Source of the DNA: Rostratula benghalensis | Taxonomy: Eukaryota > Chordata > Aves > Charadriiformes > Rostratulidae | Assembly (NCBI GenBank): GCA_013399305.1 | Contig: VXAI01000087.1 | Span: 1,675,102-1,739,101 of the forward strand | DNA length: 64,000 nt | Direction: 5' to 3' | Shown: positions 1-10,731 of the stretch, one piece after another | Layout: every line of letters begins with the position of its first letter | Numbering within the stretch: position 1 is the stretch's first letter | Program-made: the position numbers and the translations under genes | The notes under the pieces: model-generated | What the model saw: only the letters and a program-made list of their open reading frames with translations | What the model was told of the DNA's origin: nothing | Databases searched by the model: none

Positions 1-683
1 ACCATGAGAACTAATAACTAACTACATGCATGCAGTGAAGTGAAGTGAAGCACAAACTAGTGTCAGGGTTGCATTAAATAGCTTCCTACTGGTGCAACAA
101 GGGTGTGCAGAACTACTTCTGGTGTAATACAACTTCTTTATACCCTTCTACTCAGAAAATATGCTGTAGCTGATGAGTGAAAGGAGAGAATATGTTTTAT
201 TCCGTTGTGATTTTAAAACACATCAGTGCATTTTGATGTATTTAAAAAGAAAAAAAAAGAACAAAAAGAAAAAAAAAAGAGGATTACTCCCTTTTAAAAT
301 AATTTTTCATCTGGTGCTGTCAAAAATCCTTTCTCATTGTGGTGATGTCACCAGACTCACTTTGTCTGTTTATAGCTGTTATTTAAATTGCTGTTTCCAT
401 AAATGTATATGACTGCCCCGAGGGTGTCTATATTTGTTACAGAAGGTGTCTCAGGAATCTTGGAGTGATCTCCCAATCTAATTAAAAGTGCTATAATTAC
501 AGCATAAAAAGCTGTTTTGCTAATACTAAAGTTTCAAAAATCATAAGTAAGGCCCCATAATTTGAGACTGGCTCCCAAATGTGAATATTTGCTTTTAAAA
601 AGAGTGTATTATGTTTTAGACTCATTTTGACTTTTTGAACTCCCTCTGCCCCTTGTCATTGCTTGTGTACATGGGTGTATGTA
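1..683. other. Unique non-coding DNA, no feature recognised
   Basis: I see no repeat family, RNA gene or convincing exon here. An A/G-rich run around 240-282 interrupts otherwise ordinary AT-rich sequence. The open frame crossing it encodes a lysine run created by that tract and does not look like a protein. Confidence 0.6.
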
Positions 684-824
684 TATAGAATCATAGAAAC
701 ACAAGGTTGGAAAGGACCTATAGGTCACCTAGTCCTCCTATCACCTATACTACCCACTAAGCTACTGAATCATGTCTCATAGCATCCTGTCCAGATGTTT
801 CCTGAACACCACCAAACATAGGTG
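684..824 (-). mobile_element. CR1 LINE 3' fragment, truncated and diverged
   Basis: Read on the minus strand this is the 3' end of a CR1 non-LTR retrotransposon. On the plus strand it opens with the reverse complement of the CR1 tail (tatagaatcatagaa), followed by the box ggttggaaaggacctata and then by the usual text about 'gtcctcctatcacc ... catgtctcatagc ... cctgaacaccacc'. The match fades after about 824. It is a short 5'-truncated copy, typical of CR1, with many substitutions, so it is fairly old. It has no coding part. Confidence 0.8.
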
Positions 825-3800
825 TTTGCTGCTGTAATTCTACCAATAATGCTACCTCTTCACCATATATTTAGGATAAGGCAGCCCTTACCTGCTACTC
901 TCACTCCTGCCTACTCCCTTACCTTTAAGCTCCTGCAAGAATTACTTGCAGTTACTCCACAGATCCTCCTGTACTGCCACTGCCTCATCTTATTCACTCC
1001 TTGAGAAGTGGGCAAATTGTATCTTGTGTTCTTCTTCCCAGGTCTGGAAGGGAAAGAGATGGAAAAAAGGAGCACATGGAACCTTCCTACTCTTGGGGGG
1101 AAGGGATGGGTACCTTGAACTTTCAGTCTCTTATTGCCTCTTCTTTTTGCTGCTCAGGTGAGAAGTTTATCTTTCTGGCTTTCCTTTTCCTCAGAGGTGG
1201 GGAAGTACATGGTGAATGCAACAGCTTCTGAAATGGGACCTGGATTTACCTAGAGATTAAGGACAAAATTAGTATTTGATGATAGTGGTTTGAACCCATG
1301 TGGTGCAGGAAACAGGATTTATTATGCGGCATTTTGCTGCTGTCAAAATTATATTCCAGTTCTGTACATACAACAGGTACTCAGCTACAGCACTGATGGA
1401 TATAACGTATGCCAGTCTTCCAGACAAAAAAGAATGGAGAAACCTGGGCTTGGGTAGACTAATCCAACAGTTATTGTCTACTTTTCTTAGAGTTTGCAAT
1501 TTCTTAACTAATCTCTGGAATGATTTATTGCAATTATACCTGAAATTTGAATTAGTGAATTACCATTGAGCACCACCATGTCTTGCAAGGCAATTTGAAA
1601 GTTTAGTCTCAGAAATGGCTATGCTACAGCTTGATATAGGAGCAGCTTCCAGCTTCTGCCTGTGAATGGAAATATTTTTTATTTCCTTCCTCATGGCCAT
1701 GGCATAAGTAAGGAAATCATCTAGCACTCCCCTGCTCCAGTATCAGGGAGCTGCCTCACCACGGAATGTTCTTTGCTGTGACACTTCAAAGAGATATTGT
1801 ACTAATTGAGATGGATATTTTTAACAGGATAAGAAGCTTTCAAATGTTCTTTTAGATCCCTATAATTGTTTCCTCATACTTCAGCCGCTGCCTCATCTCT
1901 GAATTGCATGTCATCATTGCATATACTCTTCCACCTGCAACCCTCCTTCAATAATTTATCCTTTTTTTTATCAGCTTACTCAAAGTCCTTGTGTGCTTTC
2001 CTCCCTTCGTGTTGTTGGTAACTTTCAAAGAGACAACAATATCTCGTTGTGACTAATGGGAGGTTCCAAGTCTGGCAAGATGTTTTCTCATTCTAATAAC
2101 CATATTTGTTACTCAATTTTCTTTCCTCAGTTTTGACTCAGTGGAATGGTGCTGTTTGTGTATCATCCATCCTCATTGACAGGGCCAGCCACAGAGACCA
2201 CATATCACCGTTCTTAACTCTTGTTTGCACATTGCCTACATTGCACTTGAGCAGTGAGGTTTGCAAGTACCCTTCTCTGATTATTAAGGACAAAATTTTT
2301 AGCTGGAGTCTGTGGGTGTCATTCCACTAGCCTCTTCCTGCTCTTTGGCAGAGTCCTTTGGAATAATGCAAAACCAACAACAGGATGGGGACTCTAATAT
2401 TAGCTAAATACAGACAAGTCATCTCTTGTTGTCCTCTAAGCTTCAGCTGTAGTCAATAAACAGAGAAACAGGTATCATTTTGTCCTAAAAGAGGAGTCTA
2501 TATAGGATAAATTGTCCTCTTCAAGTACCTGTAGTCCTCCCCTCGCATCTAGAGCAACTGCCGTGTCAGGTTTGGACATCCTGACTTTAAAGAAACATCA
2601 GGCCTGTGCCTTCACTCTCTCTGTTTCCTCCACTGAGCAGATCCTCACTGAACGTCATGGGGCACCAAGATTGGGATCTCTGCTCCAGGTCCGGTTCCTC
2701 CTTCTGTCTGGCTGGTGGCACACACCAGGTATCAGGTTTATGAGAGGTGTGGAGGGTGGCTTATTGCCTTAGCTAGACAGTGCTCTGGAGCCTGGACCTT
2801 CAGCGCAGTAAGAGAGAACTATCTTTTTATCTGGAAATATTGCTTCTTATGTTTTGTTCATTGTTTGAGTTATTGTGCTGGTTAATATAGTGAAATTTAT
2901 ACAAGTTTAATCACATTTATTATGCCTGACAACAATGCAGATGTTCTGAATGCTAAGTGAATTTTTTATAAAGAATATAATTAATTTTTCTGGCCCTGTC
3001 CAAAAATGCTTAGTGGTCAGTTCTGCCACTGAAATATATTTAATAATATGTAAATCTGGCATTTTCAGAAGTAATTAAAAAATAAAGTTGCTGTAATTTT
3101 AAATTCAGCTAATATCTGCATTGCTCCTGTCTAAAGTGATACTAGGCTAAGTGCTTGAACTAATCGATTTTTAAAAGGGTTTGGTTAGTGATCTCAGGGG
3201 AAATAAGGTAGGCTGTATGAAAACATATTAATTATAGAGCCTTCTTTTTTAATGATGCATGCCCTTTTTAGAGTACAATATATTGATGTAGCATCTTCTT
3301 TAACTTAAATCATCCAACAAACCTTTCTAGTTTTGTCTCATCTATCTTGATTGTTCGCTATATTTATTACAGAATGAAAATAATATTTTAGATTTTTAAT
3401 TATTAGCTATAAAGGATTCCAGAGTAACTCAATGAATTAATTTATTTGTAAAAAGTATACAACTTCAGCAAGTTTTTGGTGACTGGGAAATTTGTCTTTC
3501 TCAAAGATTAATATTATTTTCCCCTTCAGGATGTCATATTTTGCTCTCAAGTGTACAGAAAACTTATTCATGAAAAAGTTTTTACTCTTCTAATAATATT
3601 TTTAATTAGTTTTGGAATGTGCCTGTTGTGGTCTTCTTTGAAAAGAATCAATATTTTGGGAGTTTTTATTAAAAAAAAAAAAAAAAGCTGTTGCATTTAA
3701 TGCAGAGATAAATGCTATCCCTAGTTCCCACATTGGAGTGAAATATCAGATTATCTGGGGCAGAGAGGCTGGGCTTTTGCCTGCAGAATGCTGGACAAGG

Positions 3801-3941
3801 CCAGAAATGCTTCCAGGGAAGAGAGGCCAAGTTGTTCCTGATGGGAACACCCTTTGCCGGAGGAAGTTGACCACCTGCAGTCATGGTGAGACACGGCAGG
3901 AGCTGCTCTGCAGGTGGAGGGATGGGAAATCAGGATTCACG
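825..3941. other. Unique non-coding DNA with an A16 tract
   Basis: About 3.1 kb in which I recognise no repeat family and no credible exon. It is strongly AT-rich between 2850 and 3660. A pure A run of 16 lies at 3671-3686. The short open frames (under 90 codons) have no recognisable protein features. Confidence 0.55.
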
Positions 3942-4006
3942 GGGCTTGGAACTTGATAATCTTTACGGTCCCTTCCAACCCAAACCATTGCATGATTCTA
4001 TGATTT
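3942..4006 (+). mobile_element. CR1 LINE extreme 3' end
   Basis: Sixty-odd bases carry the CR1 3' signature on the plus strand: 'gatgatctttaaggtccc'-like text (here cttgataatctttacggt), then cccttccaacccaaacca and the tail tgcatgattctatgattt. Upstream sequence (3740-3940) is GC-richer but does not clearly match CR1, so this is either a very short 5'-truncated insertion or a copy whose upstream part has decayed. Confidence 0.8.
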
Positions 4007-4229
4007 AGTGTGGGGACAGCACGGGCAATGGGCACAGCCCGCTGATCTAAGTAAGATATGATGCACAGTGAGACAGGGCACTGAGGTGGAGCTGCCTGAA
4101 CCTTTCTCCTCCAGTAAGTGCAAAAGGGCATTGAAGAGCTTTTGATAGCAACTATTTCTCCTGATCATCAATCTTTGAAGGACAGGTCCTTTCCTCCAGC
4201 TCTGCTCTCAGTTTTTGGGGCTTCCCAGG

Positions 4230-4984
4230 TGTCCTGGTTTGAGGTAGAACAGAACCAATTTTCTTTTCAGTAATTTTACTTTTCAGTTAAGTCTTTTCTA
4301 AGTAATGGCACTCTCTGACATTAATGGCATATTTTTCAGACACTGTCGGCTTCCAGAGCGATAAGACCTGATATTTATAATTCATACCAAGGAATGGTAT
4401 GCAGAGAGGCTCTTGATTCTACTTATTGCTGTAACAGCCAAGGTCAGCTTACTTTGTTACTTGCCACACAGAGGGTCAGAAGTAGAAGAGCATAGAGGGG
4501 TCGCACCTACAAGCAGGAGCAGACAGGACAAGTGACCCCAAATTGACCAACAGGGTATTCCGTCCCATCTGCTCCAGGCTCAGTATAAAAGCTGAGGGAT
4601 CAAAGGCTCAGCCCTTTCTTCAGTGGTCAGCATTCAAGGAGGACTCTGCCTGTTTTTCTGCCTTTGCTCCCTATCTGTGCATTCCTGAATCCAGTTCCTG
4701 AATCCAGTTCTGCTCCATCACTGAATCCAGTCTGGGACATCCCCAGTGTCTACCAATGCTGTGATAGTCATCCTGGAGCTTGATATTGTTTTTGCATATA
4801 TTGTATATATTTCATTACTTTCTTATTGATATTATTAACTTTTCTTTTTATTATTAATGTTTCATTAAAGTAATTTTAGGGTTTTTTTTTTTTTCAACCC
4901 ATAAGTCTTCCTCTTTCCTTTATTCTCCTTTCTAGTCTGTTACTTGGGAGAAGAGACTGACCCTCATCTCTCTACAACCTCCTT
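4230..4984 (+). mobile_element. Solo LTR of an endogenous retrovirus-like element (copy 1)
   Basis: The segment starts TGTCCTGGTTTGAGGTAGAA and is a 755 bp solo LTR. A second copy of the same family lies at 60462-61208 in the same orientation; the two share the start, the 'accaaggaatggt..gcagagaggc' block, the 'gctgagggatca' block and the 'tttcatta' region. The flanks ccagg (4225-4229) and tcagg (4985-4989) fit a 5 bp target duplication with one later change, which would suit an ERVL-type element. The 3' end is mutated from the CA expected. A TATA box sits at 4584. No gag, pol or env sequence is adjacent, so the element recombined down to one LTR. Confidence 0.8.
4584..4590 (+). promoter_or_regulatory. 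TATA box of the LTR promoter
   Basis: The sequence TATAAAA occurs inside the LTR in the context cagtataaaagctgag, about 355 bases from the LTR start. This is where a retroviral U3 promoter TATA box is expected. The second LTR copy has TAGAAAA at the matching place (60806), so the box is intact only here. Whether it still drives transcription cannot be told. Confidence 0.5.
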
Positions 4985-4989
4985 TCAGG

Positions 4990-5119
4990 TGGCTGTGGAG
5001 AGCGATAAGGTCTCTGTCTAAAAGAGAGATGTGTGAATTATAGGTATCTCTGTATCTGATTAAACAATAGAGTTTTGTTTGCACTCATATAATCAAACTC
5101 TTGAGGTGTTTACCTGAGC
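4990..5119. other. Short unique spacer after the LTR
   Basis: No feature is seen between the LTR's right-hand target duplication and the motif-rich block that follows. Confidence 0.5.
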
Positions 5120-5560
5120 TTAGCAAGGTGGTGTCTGAAGAGTGGAATACCTGAAACATCTGAAGACGCGCATATTATCATTTTTAATGTTGAGTTGTGG
5201 ATGACAAGAAATGTGCCTTTCAAAAGACAGTTGTGCCAATTTGTCAGCAGAGGAGATCCTGCGCCTCCTTTTCCCATCGCACTCTGGCTGTGTGATCCAG
5301 TCCGTTTCCTTTTGCAGCCTCTGAAACCAGTCTGACCCCTTGATGAGACATGTCTGCTTATTCAACAGGCATAAAATTATCTCCCTTTTTTGCTTGCTGA
5401 GTGAGCTGAATTGACTCATCAAACTGTTGGAGCTAGCGCAAAAGGAAGTGGTAAGTACACACAGCTGGGAGGGAGAAAAAAAGGGGGAAAGCTGAACCAT
5501 ATTTTTAGTGGTAGGAAGCTGTTTGACCAGCTCAGCACTCTTGTGAAAGCTCATTCTCGG
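5120..5560. promoter_or_regulatory. Possible conserved non-coding element
   Basis: This block is free of recognisable repeats and has a dense mix of factor-like sites: an AP-1 core TGACTCA near 5413, ATTA-type homeodomain cores near 5175, several CpG-containing words (gaagacgcgcat, cctgcgcctcc, agctagcgcaa) and an ETS-like ggaagtg followed by GTAAGT. It also happens to hold a 144-codon open frame on the minus strand (5120-5554), whose translation has no recognisable domain and which I treat as chance. The regulatory reading is inference from texture only. Confidence 0.25.
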
Positions 5561-6280
5561 TGAAGAACTCCCATGTCATATTCACTTTGCCTCTGGTCTG
5601 GTGAAATCTGAATATGTTGGCTGCCAAGGCTGGTGGTTCTGCAGAAGTGTTTGCCAGCAGAAAGGTCGTTTGATTTAAGTGGGTCCCTTGATGGAGATGT
5701 CACTGGCAATGAATATTGATGGATTGGAGCTAATTACTAAGTCCCAGTGCATAACCTTTTAGTTCTTATATGTATTTTTATAAATGTAAAACTGGCTATA
5801 ATTTGTTGATTCTTGCAAAAGTTTTTGCCATTTGCACTTCAAAAACATTCATGGAACTCCAGAAGTTTTTGTTAAAGCTACAGATGTATCCACTTACTAT
5901 ATCTGTTAATCACATGAACAGGATGGGAATGCCTCTGAATCTGCGATGCTAAATAATATCAGACTTACTGAAGAGTTTGCTTGCTGGAAAAATATAGAGC
6001 CACAGAGAAGGCAGCATATTGGAGAGGTTTATTTTTGTCACTATAGATGAATGCTAGTGAATATGTCAAGATTTTAAAGTTTTACAGCGTTCAGCAGCCA
6101 CCATAAAAAAAAGCAGATTTTAAAAATAGGCCAGCTCCTGTCTACACACTAAAGAAAGGGAAAAAATTTTGAAACTGTATTGAATGCCCTTACGTATAAT
6201 TTTTCTGGACAGTTTTAAAATATGGTCAATGCTAAAGTTTCAAGCTCTTCAAAAAAGCTGGCTTAGGCTCTCCATACCAT
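5561..6280. other. Unique non-coding DNA
   Basis: AT-rich sequence with no recognised repeats or exons up to the start of the next CR1 copy. Confidence 0.5.
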
Positions 6281-6698
6281 GCTGAGTTTGGAGAAAAAGA
6301 AGTGGAGAGACCTCATTGCTCTCTACAAGTGCCTGAAAGGAGGTTGTAGGGAGGTGGGTGCTGGCCTCTTCTCCCAAGGGAATAATGACAGGACCAGAGG
6401 AAATGGTCTGAAGTTGTGGCAGGGGAGGTTTAGATTAGATATTAGGAAGAATTACTCCACTGAGAGGGTGGGAGGGTGGGCAGGCACTGGAACAGCTTGC
6501 CCAGGGAGGTTGTGGAGTCACCAACCCTGAAGGTATTTAAGAAACATGAAAACATGGCACTTCAGAGCGTGCCCTAGTAGCCGAGATTGTTGGGATGGGT
6601 GATTTGTTTTGTGGGGTGCTTTTTTTTTTTTTTTTTTGAGCATATATGGTTGATGTGATGATCTCAGAAGTCCATTCCAGCCCTGATGATTCTGTGAA
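6281..6698 (+). mobile_element. CR1 LINE 3' end, about 420 bp
   Basis: This is the terminal part of a CR1 element. In order it shows the 'gagtttggagaaaaagaag ... gagacctcattgctctctac' block at the end of ORF2, the 'gcctgaaaggaggttgtagg' block, 'attaggaagaatt', the 'cactggaacagcttgcccag' block, and the 3' tail 'gatgatctcagaagtccattcc ... gatgattctgtgaa'. The tail is interrupted by a T18 run at 6620-6637. It is 5'-truncated and carries no intact frame. The divergence suggests a moderately old copy. Confidence 0.92.
6620..6637. repeat. T18 homopolymer inside CR1
   Basis: A run of 18 T interrupts the 3' untranslated part of the CR1 copy. CR1 elements do not end in poly(A), so this is a secondary expansion and not an integration tail. 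Confidence 0.85.
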
Positions 6699-8267
6699 GA
6701 GCCTCCACACTCAAGTAGGGCAGAACTGACTGCCTGTTTACCACAATAGGACATGTGATTTTTCCAGATTCAGGCTGGAATGAAACAAAACTATAAAAAG
6801 GAGGAGACGGGGGTGACCTTCAGTGAAATGTTTCTTTTCCCTGAAAAGAGCTCATCAAGTGACAAAGTAATGAACATCAAATCATTGATCAAAGATAATT
6901 ATTTTAAGAATTTTTTTTTAAGTTCAGTCCCAAGAAGACATTCACGGAAAACCACTTTTCTTTGTAGATGGATTTCTTCTGAGCAACTGGAGTACTTAAC
7001 TTCTGCTCTACAAAAATGACAGGAAGGTTTTTGAAAATGTAGAATGACAGAGAAGATGCCCCTGAGAGACTTGTATAATTCTTATACACAATTATTGTAA
7101 CTACAATATCTTTTGCAAGTTTTTTGTATGGATAAATGACTATCAGGATTTGGGAAAATAAAGAAAAGGAACAGGAGTTGTTAGTGGGTGGGCATTGGGC
7201 TGAGGTGGGCCAAAAGGGAATATGTGAAGTAGCTATCCAAGGAATGTGGGCCAAAAAAGAGAGGCATTAGAGCTGCTAATGTACAGAATGAAATTACATT
7301 CACAGAGAGAAGATGGTGGGAATAGATGGAACAGTGAAAGATAGGAAATGTCTAAACGATCAGAAAAGTGAGAATCAAAAAAATATTGCCTTCACTCAGT
7401 ATTTAGCCATATGATAAACTCTAAATGAGGAAAAAAACCCTCACAAACTAAAACCCAAACAACAAAGACACTGGATAAAGCAGTCTTGGAGTCAAAATTA
7501 TTTTGGAGAAAGGTGATGAAAGCCATAGTATTGGCCATAGACCATCAGAGCTGGATGTGGTGATAGCTGTGGATTCAGTATTGATTTTAGAAAGATAAAT
7601 AGCACTGGAAATGTATTTATTTAACTAAATAATAACTTCTCCGGGATAAATTAAAGAACAAAAGCTGTGAAAAATCTATTACCACCTTATTTCTAGAGTG
7701 TTCTTCCTAATTTTTGCCCAAATAGTCATTGAACCAGCAAAAGCTGATGCTATTTTAAACTTGATTTTGCATGAAGGGAAGATGATTGAGAAATGAGTTT
7801 AATAAAAAATTACTTTTAATTGAAGGGCCCTGCTGCTTTTCAGTCTGAATGAAAGGACAGAAAAAGGAAAGTCTGCTGAGTTAGTTTGAATGGGAGAAAA
7901 GCTCTTTCAATGAAGGAGACTTGGTCAGGGAGAACAGCAGAGTGAGATATTCATAGCCTTGTCTGCGGACAAAACTCAGAAATACATTGAGCATGGAAAA
8001 GGAGTTTGGAATTTTAGTCCCAAGAAAAAAGGGAAAATACGTTGGAATCGCCAATGTATGTTAATGTTCACTGTAAGGGGTACCCTAGGAATGTCAAATG
8101 GCCTGTAGCCAAGGAAGGAGATCCCACAAGCTCTCTGTGCAACCCTGCCAGCTACCAGGTTCTCTGCTTTAGCCTTCTCTTCCTAGGGCTAAACAAATCC
8201 TGTTCTCCGTATCTTTTCCTACACATGATTCAGATCACTAAAAAGAAATAACCTGTAAGAAAGAGAT
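6699..8267. other. Purine-rich non-coding DNA, perhaps a decayed LINE
   Basis: The plus strand is rich in A and G and reads in places like eroded CR1/L3-type ORF text (for example around 7730-7780), but I cannot anchor any block with confidence. It lies just upstream of a better supported old LINE fragment at 8885-9425 in the same orientation, so it may be the 5' part of that element. No gene is seen. Confidence 0.3.
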
Positions 8268-8447
8268 CTTGGAGCTGGAACAGGCTGCCCAGAAAGGTTG
8301 TGGAGTCTCCTTCTCTGGAGATATTAAAAACCTGCCTGGATGCGTTCCTGTCCAACCTGTTCTGGGTGTCCCTGCTTTGGCAGGGTGATTGGACTAGATA
8401 ATCTCTGAAGGTCCCTTCCAACCCCTACTATTATAAGATCCTGTGAA
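8268..8447 (+). mobile_element. CR1 LINE 3' end, about 180 bp
   Basis: The copy begins in the block 'cttggagctggaacaggctg', continues through 'ggttgtggagtctcc', 'gatattaaaaacctgcctgg' and 'ggactagataatctctgaag', and ends in the tail 'cccttccaacccctactatt ... gatcctgtgaa'. All are standard CR1 3' words in the right order. It appears to be inserted within older, purine-rich LINE-like sequence on the same strand. Confidence 0.92.
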
Positions 8448-8884
8448 AAGTAACCAGAAAAACCTCCATATGTTAGCTGAATACTATATAAAATTCAGAA
8501 AGTTTTGAGAGAAAGAATAGTTAAGGATGTCAAAACAAGGGAGAAAATGGATAAAATGTCACAAAATTTTACCAAAATGGAAATCTGCAAGACTTTGTCA
8601 TGAATGAAAATTAACTATTTTCTAGGCAAAGGAAATACAGTATACCTAACTATCAGAATTGCAGTAAAATGGCATATGAAATTCTTATTAGTTAAACTTG
8701 ATAATGAGGATGGTAAAAAAAGTCCCAACCCTTCACAAGAGGAACTGCCTAAAAAGGAAGATTGTAATTTTTGTGATATAGGGTAGAGGAACGTTACTCT
8801 TAGACTTCCTCTGGCAAAAATGTTGGAATGTATCTCCTACAGTTTTTGTTTTGTTAATGTCTCTGTAGAGGTTTAATGCTTAAA
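8448..8884. other. Unassigned AT-rich DNA between two LINE pieces
   Basis: No clear feature. It may be part of the older LINE that resumes at about 8885, but no diagnostic block is visible. Confidence 0.4.
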
Positions 8885-9425
8885 ACTCAAACAAATTTTG
8901 CTGATGGTATGATTCAGGGAGGCATCATTAATGCAGAAGAGGATCATAATGTGACAGTGGCAAGAGTGGATAACCTTGAGAACCAAGATGACAGAAATGG
9001 GATGGAATTTAAAATTCAAAGTGCAAGGGTCTCATATCAAGATTTTCTTCCATGATTTGAGTTCTTAACATTAGAACAGATGGAAGAAAAGAGTTTTCTG
9101 CTTGATCAAAGAATTATACAAGTAGCAGAAGTGATGCAACATTACGGAAAGGGAAAGAAAACTTAGTCCTTGGGTGTCTCTGCTGAGGAAGTGCTAACAG
9201 AAGGAGGGCAGAGTGGATGTGACTGAATGAGAAATGTCTTCACCATTGTTGTACAGCACTGGTGACCCATATTTGAGAGAGATATCTGGAGCCAGAAAAG
9301 CTGCAGAGAAAGGCTAGGAAGGTGGCTGGGGGAGCGGAGAGCAAACAAAAAGACCTTGTCTTCTTTACCCAAGCAAAATGAAGGCAGAGAAAGTATTTAG
9401 TATAGGCCTGTATCGCTTGAACATG
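8885..9425 (+). mobile_element. Ancient CR1/L3-type LINE fragment, heavily decayed
   Basis: Several blocks match, in order, the late ORF2 region of old sauropsid CR1-type LINEs. These are 'gcagaagaggatcataatgt', then 'gggatggaatttaaaattca' followed by 'aagtgcaaggg', and then 'gtacagcactggtgaccc' continuing to 'atctggagcc ... gctgcagagaaaggctagg', which corresponds to the region encoding 'ALVRPHLEY' in such elements. No frame is open and indels are frequent. Boundaries are approximate. A younger CR1 sits about 440 bp upstream. Confidence 0.5.
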
Positions 9426-10387
9426 TAGTTGTCTGAGGCTGCTGGGAATCAGACTCTTCCAGTCAGATATTCCTACATCTGCTGATTTCAGTTTCTTTAC
9501 TACTCACCATGGAATTTCTCTTAAAATGCAGCAGCTATTCAGAGACTAAGCATGGGGAATTAAAAGAATTTAAGTAAAATAGCATATGCCTAGACACTTT
9601 CATCCTGTCTTTAACTGCCATTAGATGCATTTAAGAGGAAAAAGCTGTGGAAAATGTGCAGAATGAAGTCCTGGCTCCAGTGAAGACAATGGTGAAACTG
9701 AATGGTTATAGTTTTCCCCAGCAGTATACCTTGTTTGAAAAAAGTAGCTCAGAGAGCAGTAGTTCATTTTTACTGTCATCTGATCTCTCCATTGTTCACA
9801 TTCTTTGGTCAAATTTAGAAGTGTTAACATAAGTGTTTTTTAAAGAATAAAAAGCTGATGTTATGAAAGATTAATATTGGAATAAGGAAATAAGGACAAG
9901 TCAGGTTCTCTTTTTTTATCTGAACAAATAATTAACAGGAATTAAAAAAAAAAACACAAAACAAAACACAAGTTCCTACACACACTTTCTTTGGAATGAA
10001 ACGTTCTTAGATTATGGGAGAAGAGAGGGCTGTAATTTTGCTGTGTCTTTCACTATCACTCAATAAATTTCAAAGATTATTGGAAGCAGGTTCACACAAG
10101 ACTCTGCTATTTGTCTTTGGAAATGCACATGAACTCTTAGGACAGTTCATCTAAATCACTTTGAAATGCCCAACAACCTGGTACTGTAACACAAACAGAA
10201 CTATTTTATAAATCATTCAGGAGAGCTTGTTCTTTAAAAGGTATGCTACATAACTGGAGGCAAAAAAGTTCTCTGTTTTGTTATATAAGAATGACAATAA
10301 CTCAATTTATGTCTATAATGACCCAAGTCAGCAGTCCACAGCAAAAAAAAAAAATTTAATAGGAACCTTCTCTAGTTTGCTGACATG
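9426..10387. other. Unique non-coding DNA
   Basis: No repeat family, RNA gene or exon recognised. Short A runs occur near 9943 and 10344. Confidence 0.5.
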
Positions 10388-10731
10388 TTTTTTTCTAGAA
10401 CGCATTATAGGCTTTTCAGTATACAAAACTATTGGCTCTAATCTTTAATATTGTTAAGCAGCAGGGGGCAAATAAGCATTTTAGCACAGCTTTCCTTTTT
10501 ATAAACAGCATTTAATATATTCACATGCTCTAAGGCACAGAGCTACGTATGTCAAATGTTTCTGAAGTTTGGTCATTAGAACCGGCTCTCTGGAAGCAGA
10601 GGAGCGTGTCCGCACTCCCGAGATGCCCTTTAAAATGGATCGGGTGTCACCGCATCGCGAAGGCGGGAGACTCCAGCCGAGGACTCCTTCGGGAAGAACA
10701 TGGTTCCTGCCTATCATCTCCCGGTGTAAGT
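10388..10731 (+). other. CpG cluster with splice-like ends, possible non-coding exon
   Basis: About a dozen CpG dinucleotides fall between 10582 and 10722, in a window that is otherwise CpG-poor. The cluster is bounded upstream by a good acceptor-like signal (a T run ending in tctag at about 10397, with a second, gcttttcag, near 10419) and downstream by GTAAGT at 10726-10731, the ideal donor core. A 61-codon open frame (10549-10734) runs through it, but its translation resembles no protein I know. A spliced non-coding RNA exon or an unmethylated regulatory element are both possible. Confidence 0.25.

Noticed and set aside
173..412. 79-codon frame with a lysine-rich run
   Set aside because: The lysines come from an A/G simple tract, and nothing else looks like a protein.
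3671..3686. Poly(A) tail of a processed pseudogene
   Set aside because: No transcript-like sequence is seen upstream and no flanking duplication was found. The same applies to the other poly(A)/poly(T) runs.
5120..5554. 144-codon minus-strand frame as a gene
   Set aside because: No recognisable domain and no exon context. The length is within chance for six frames of this window.
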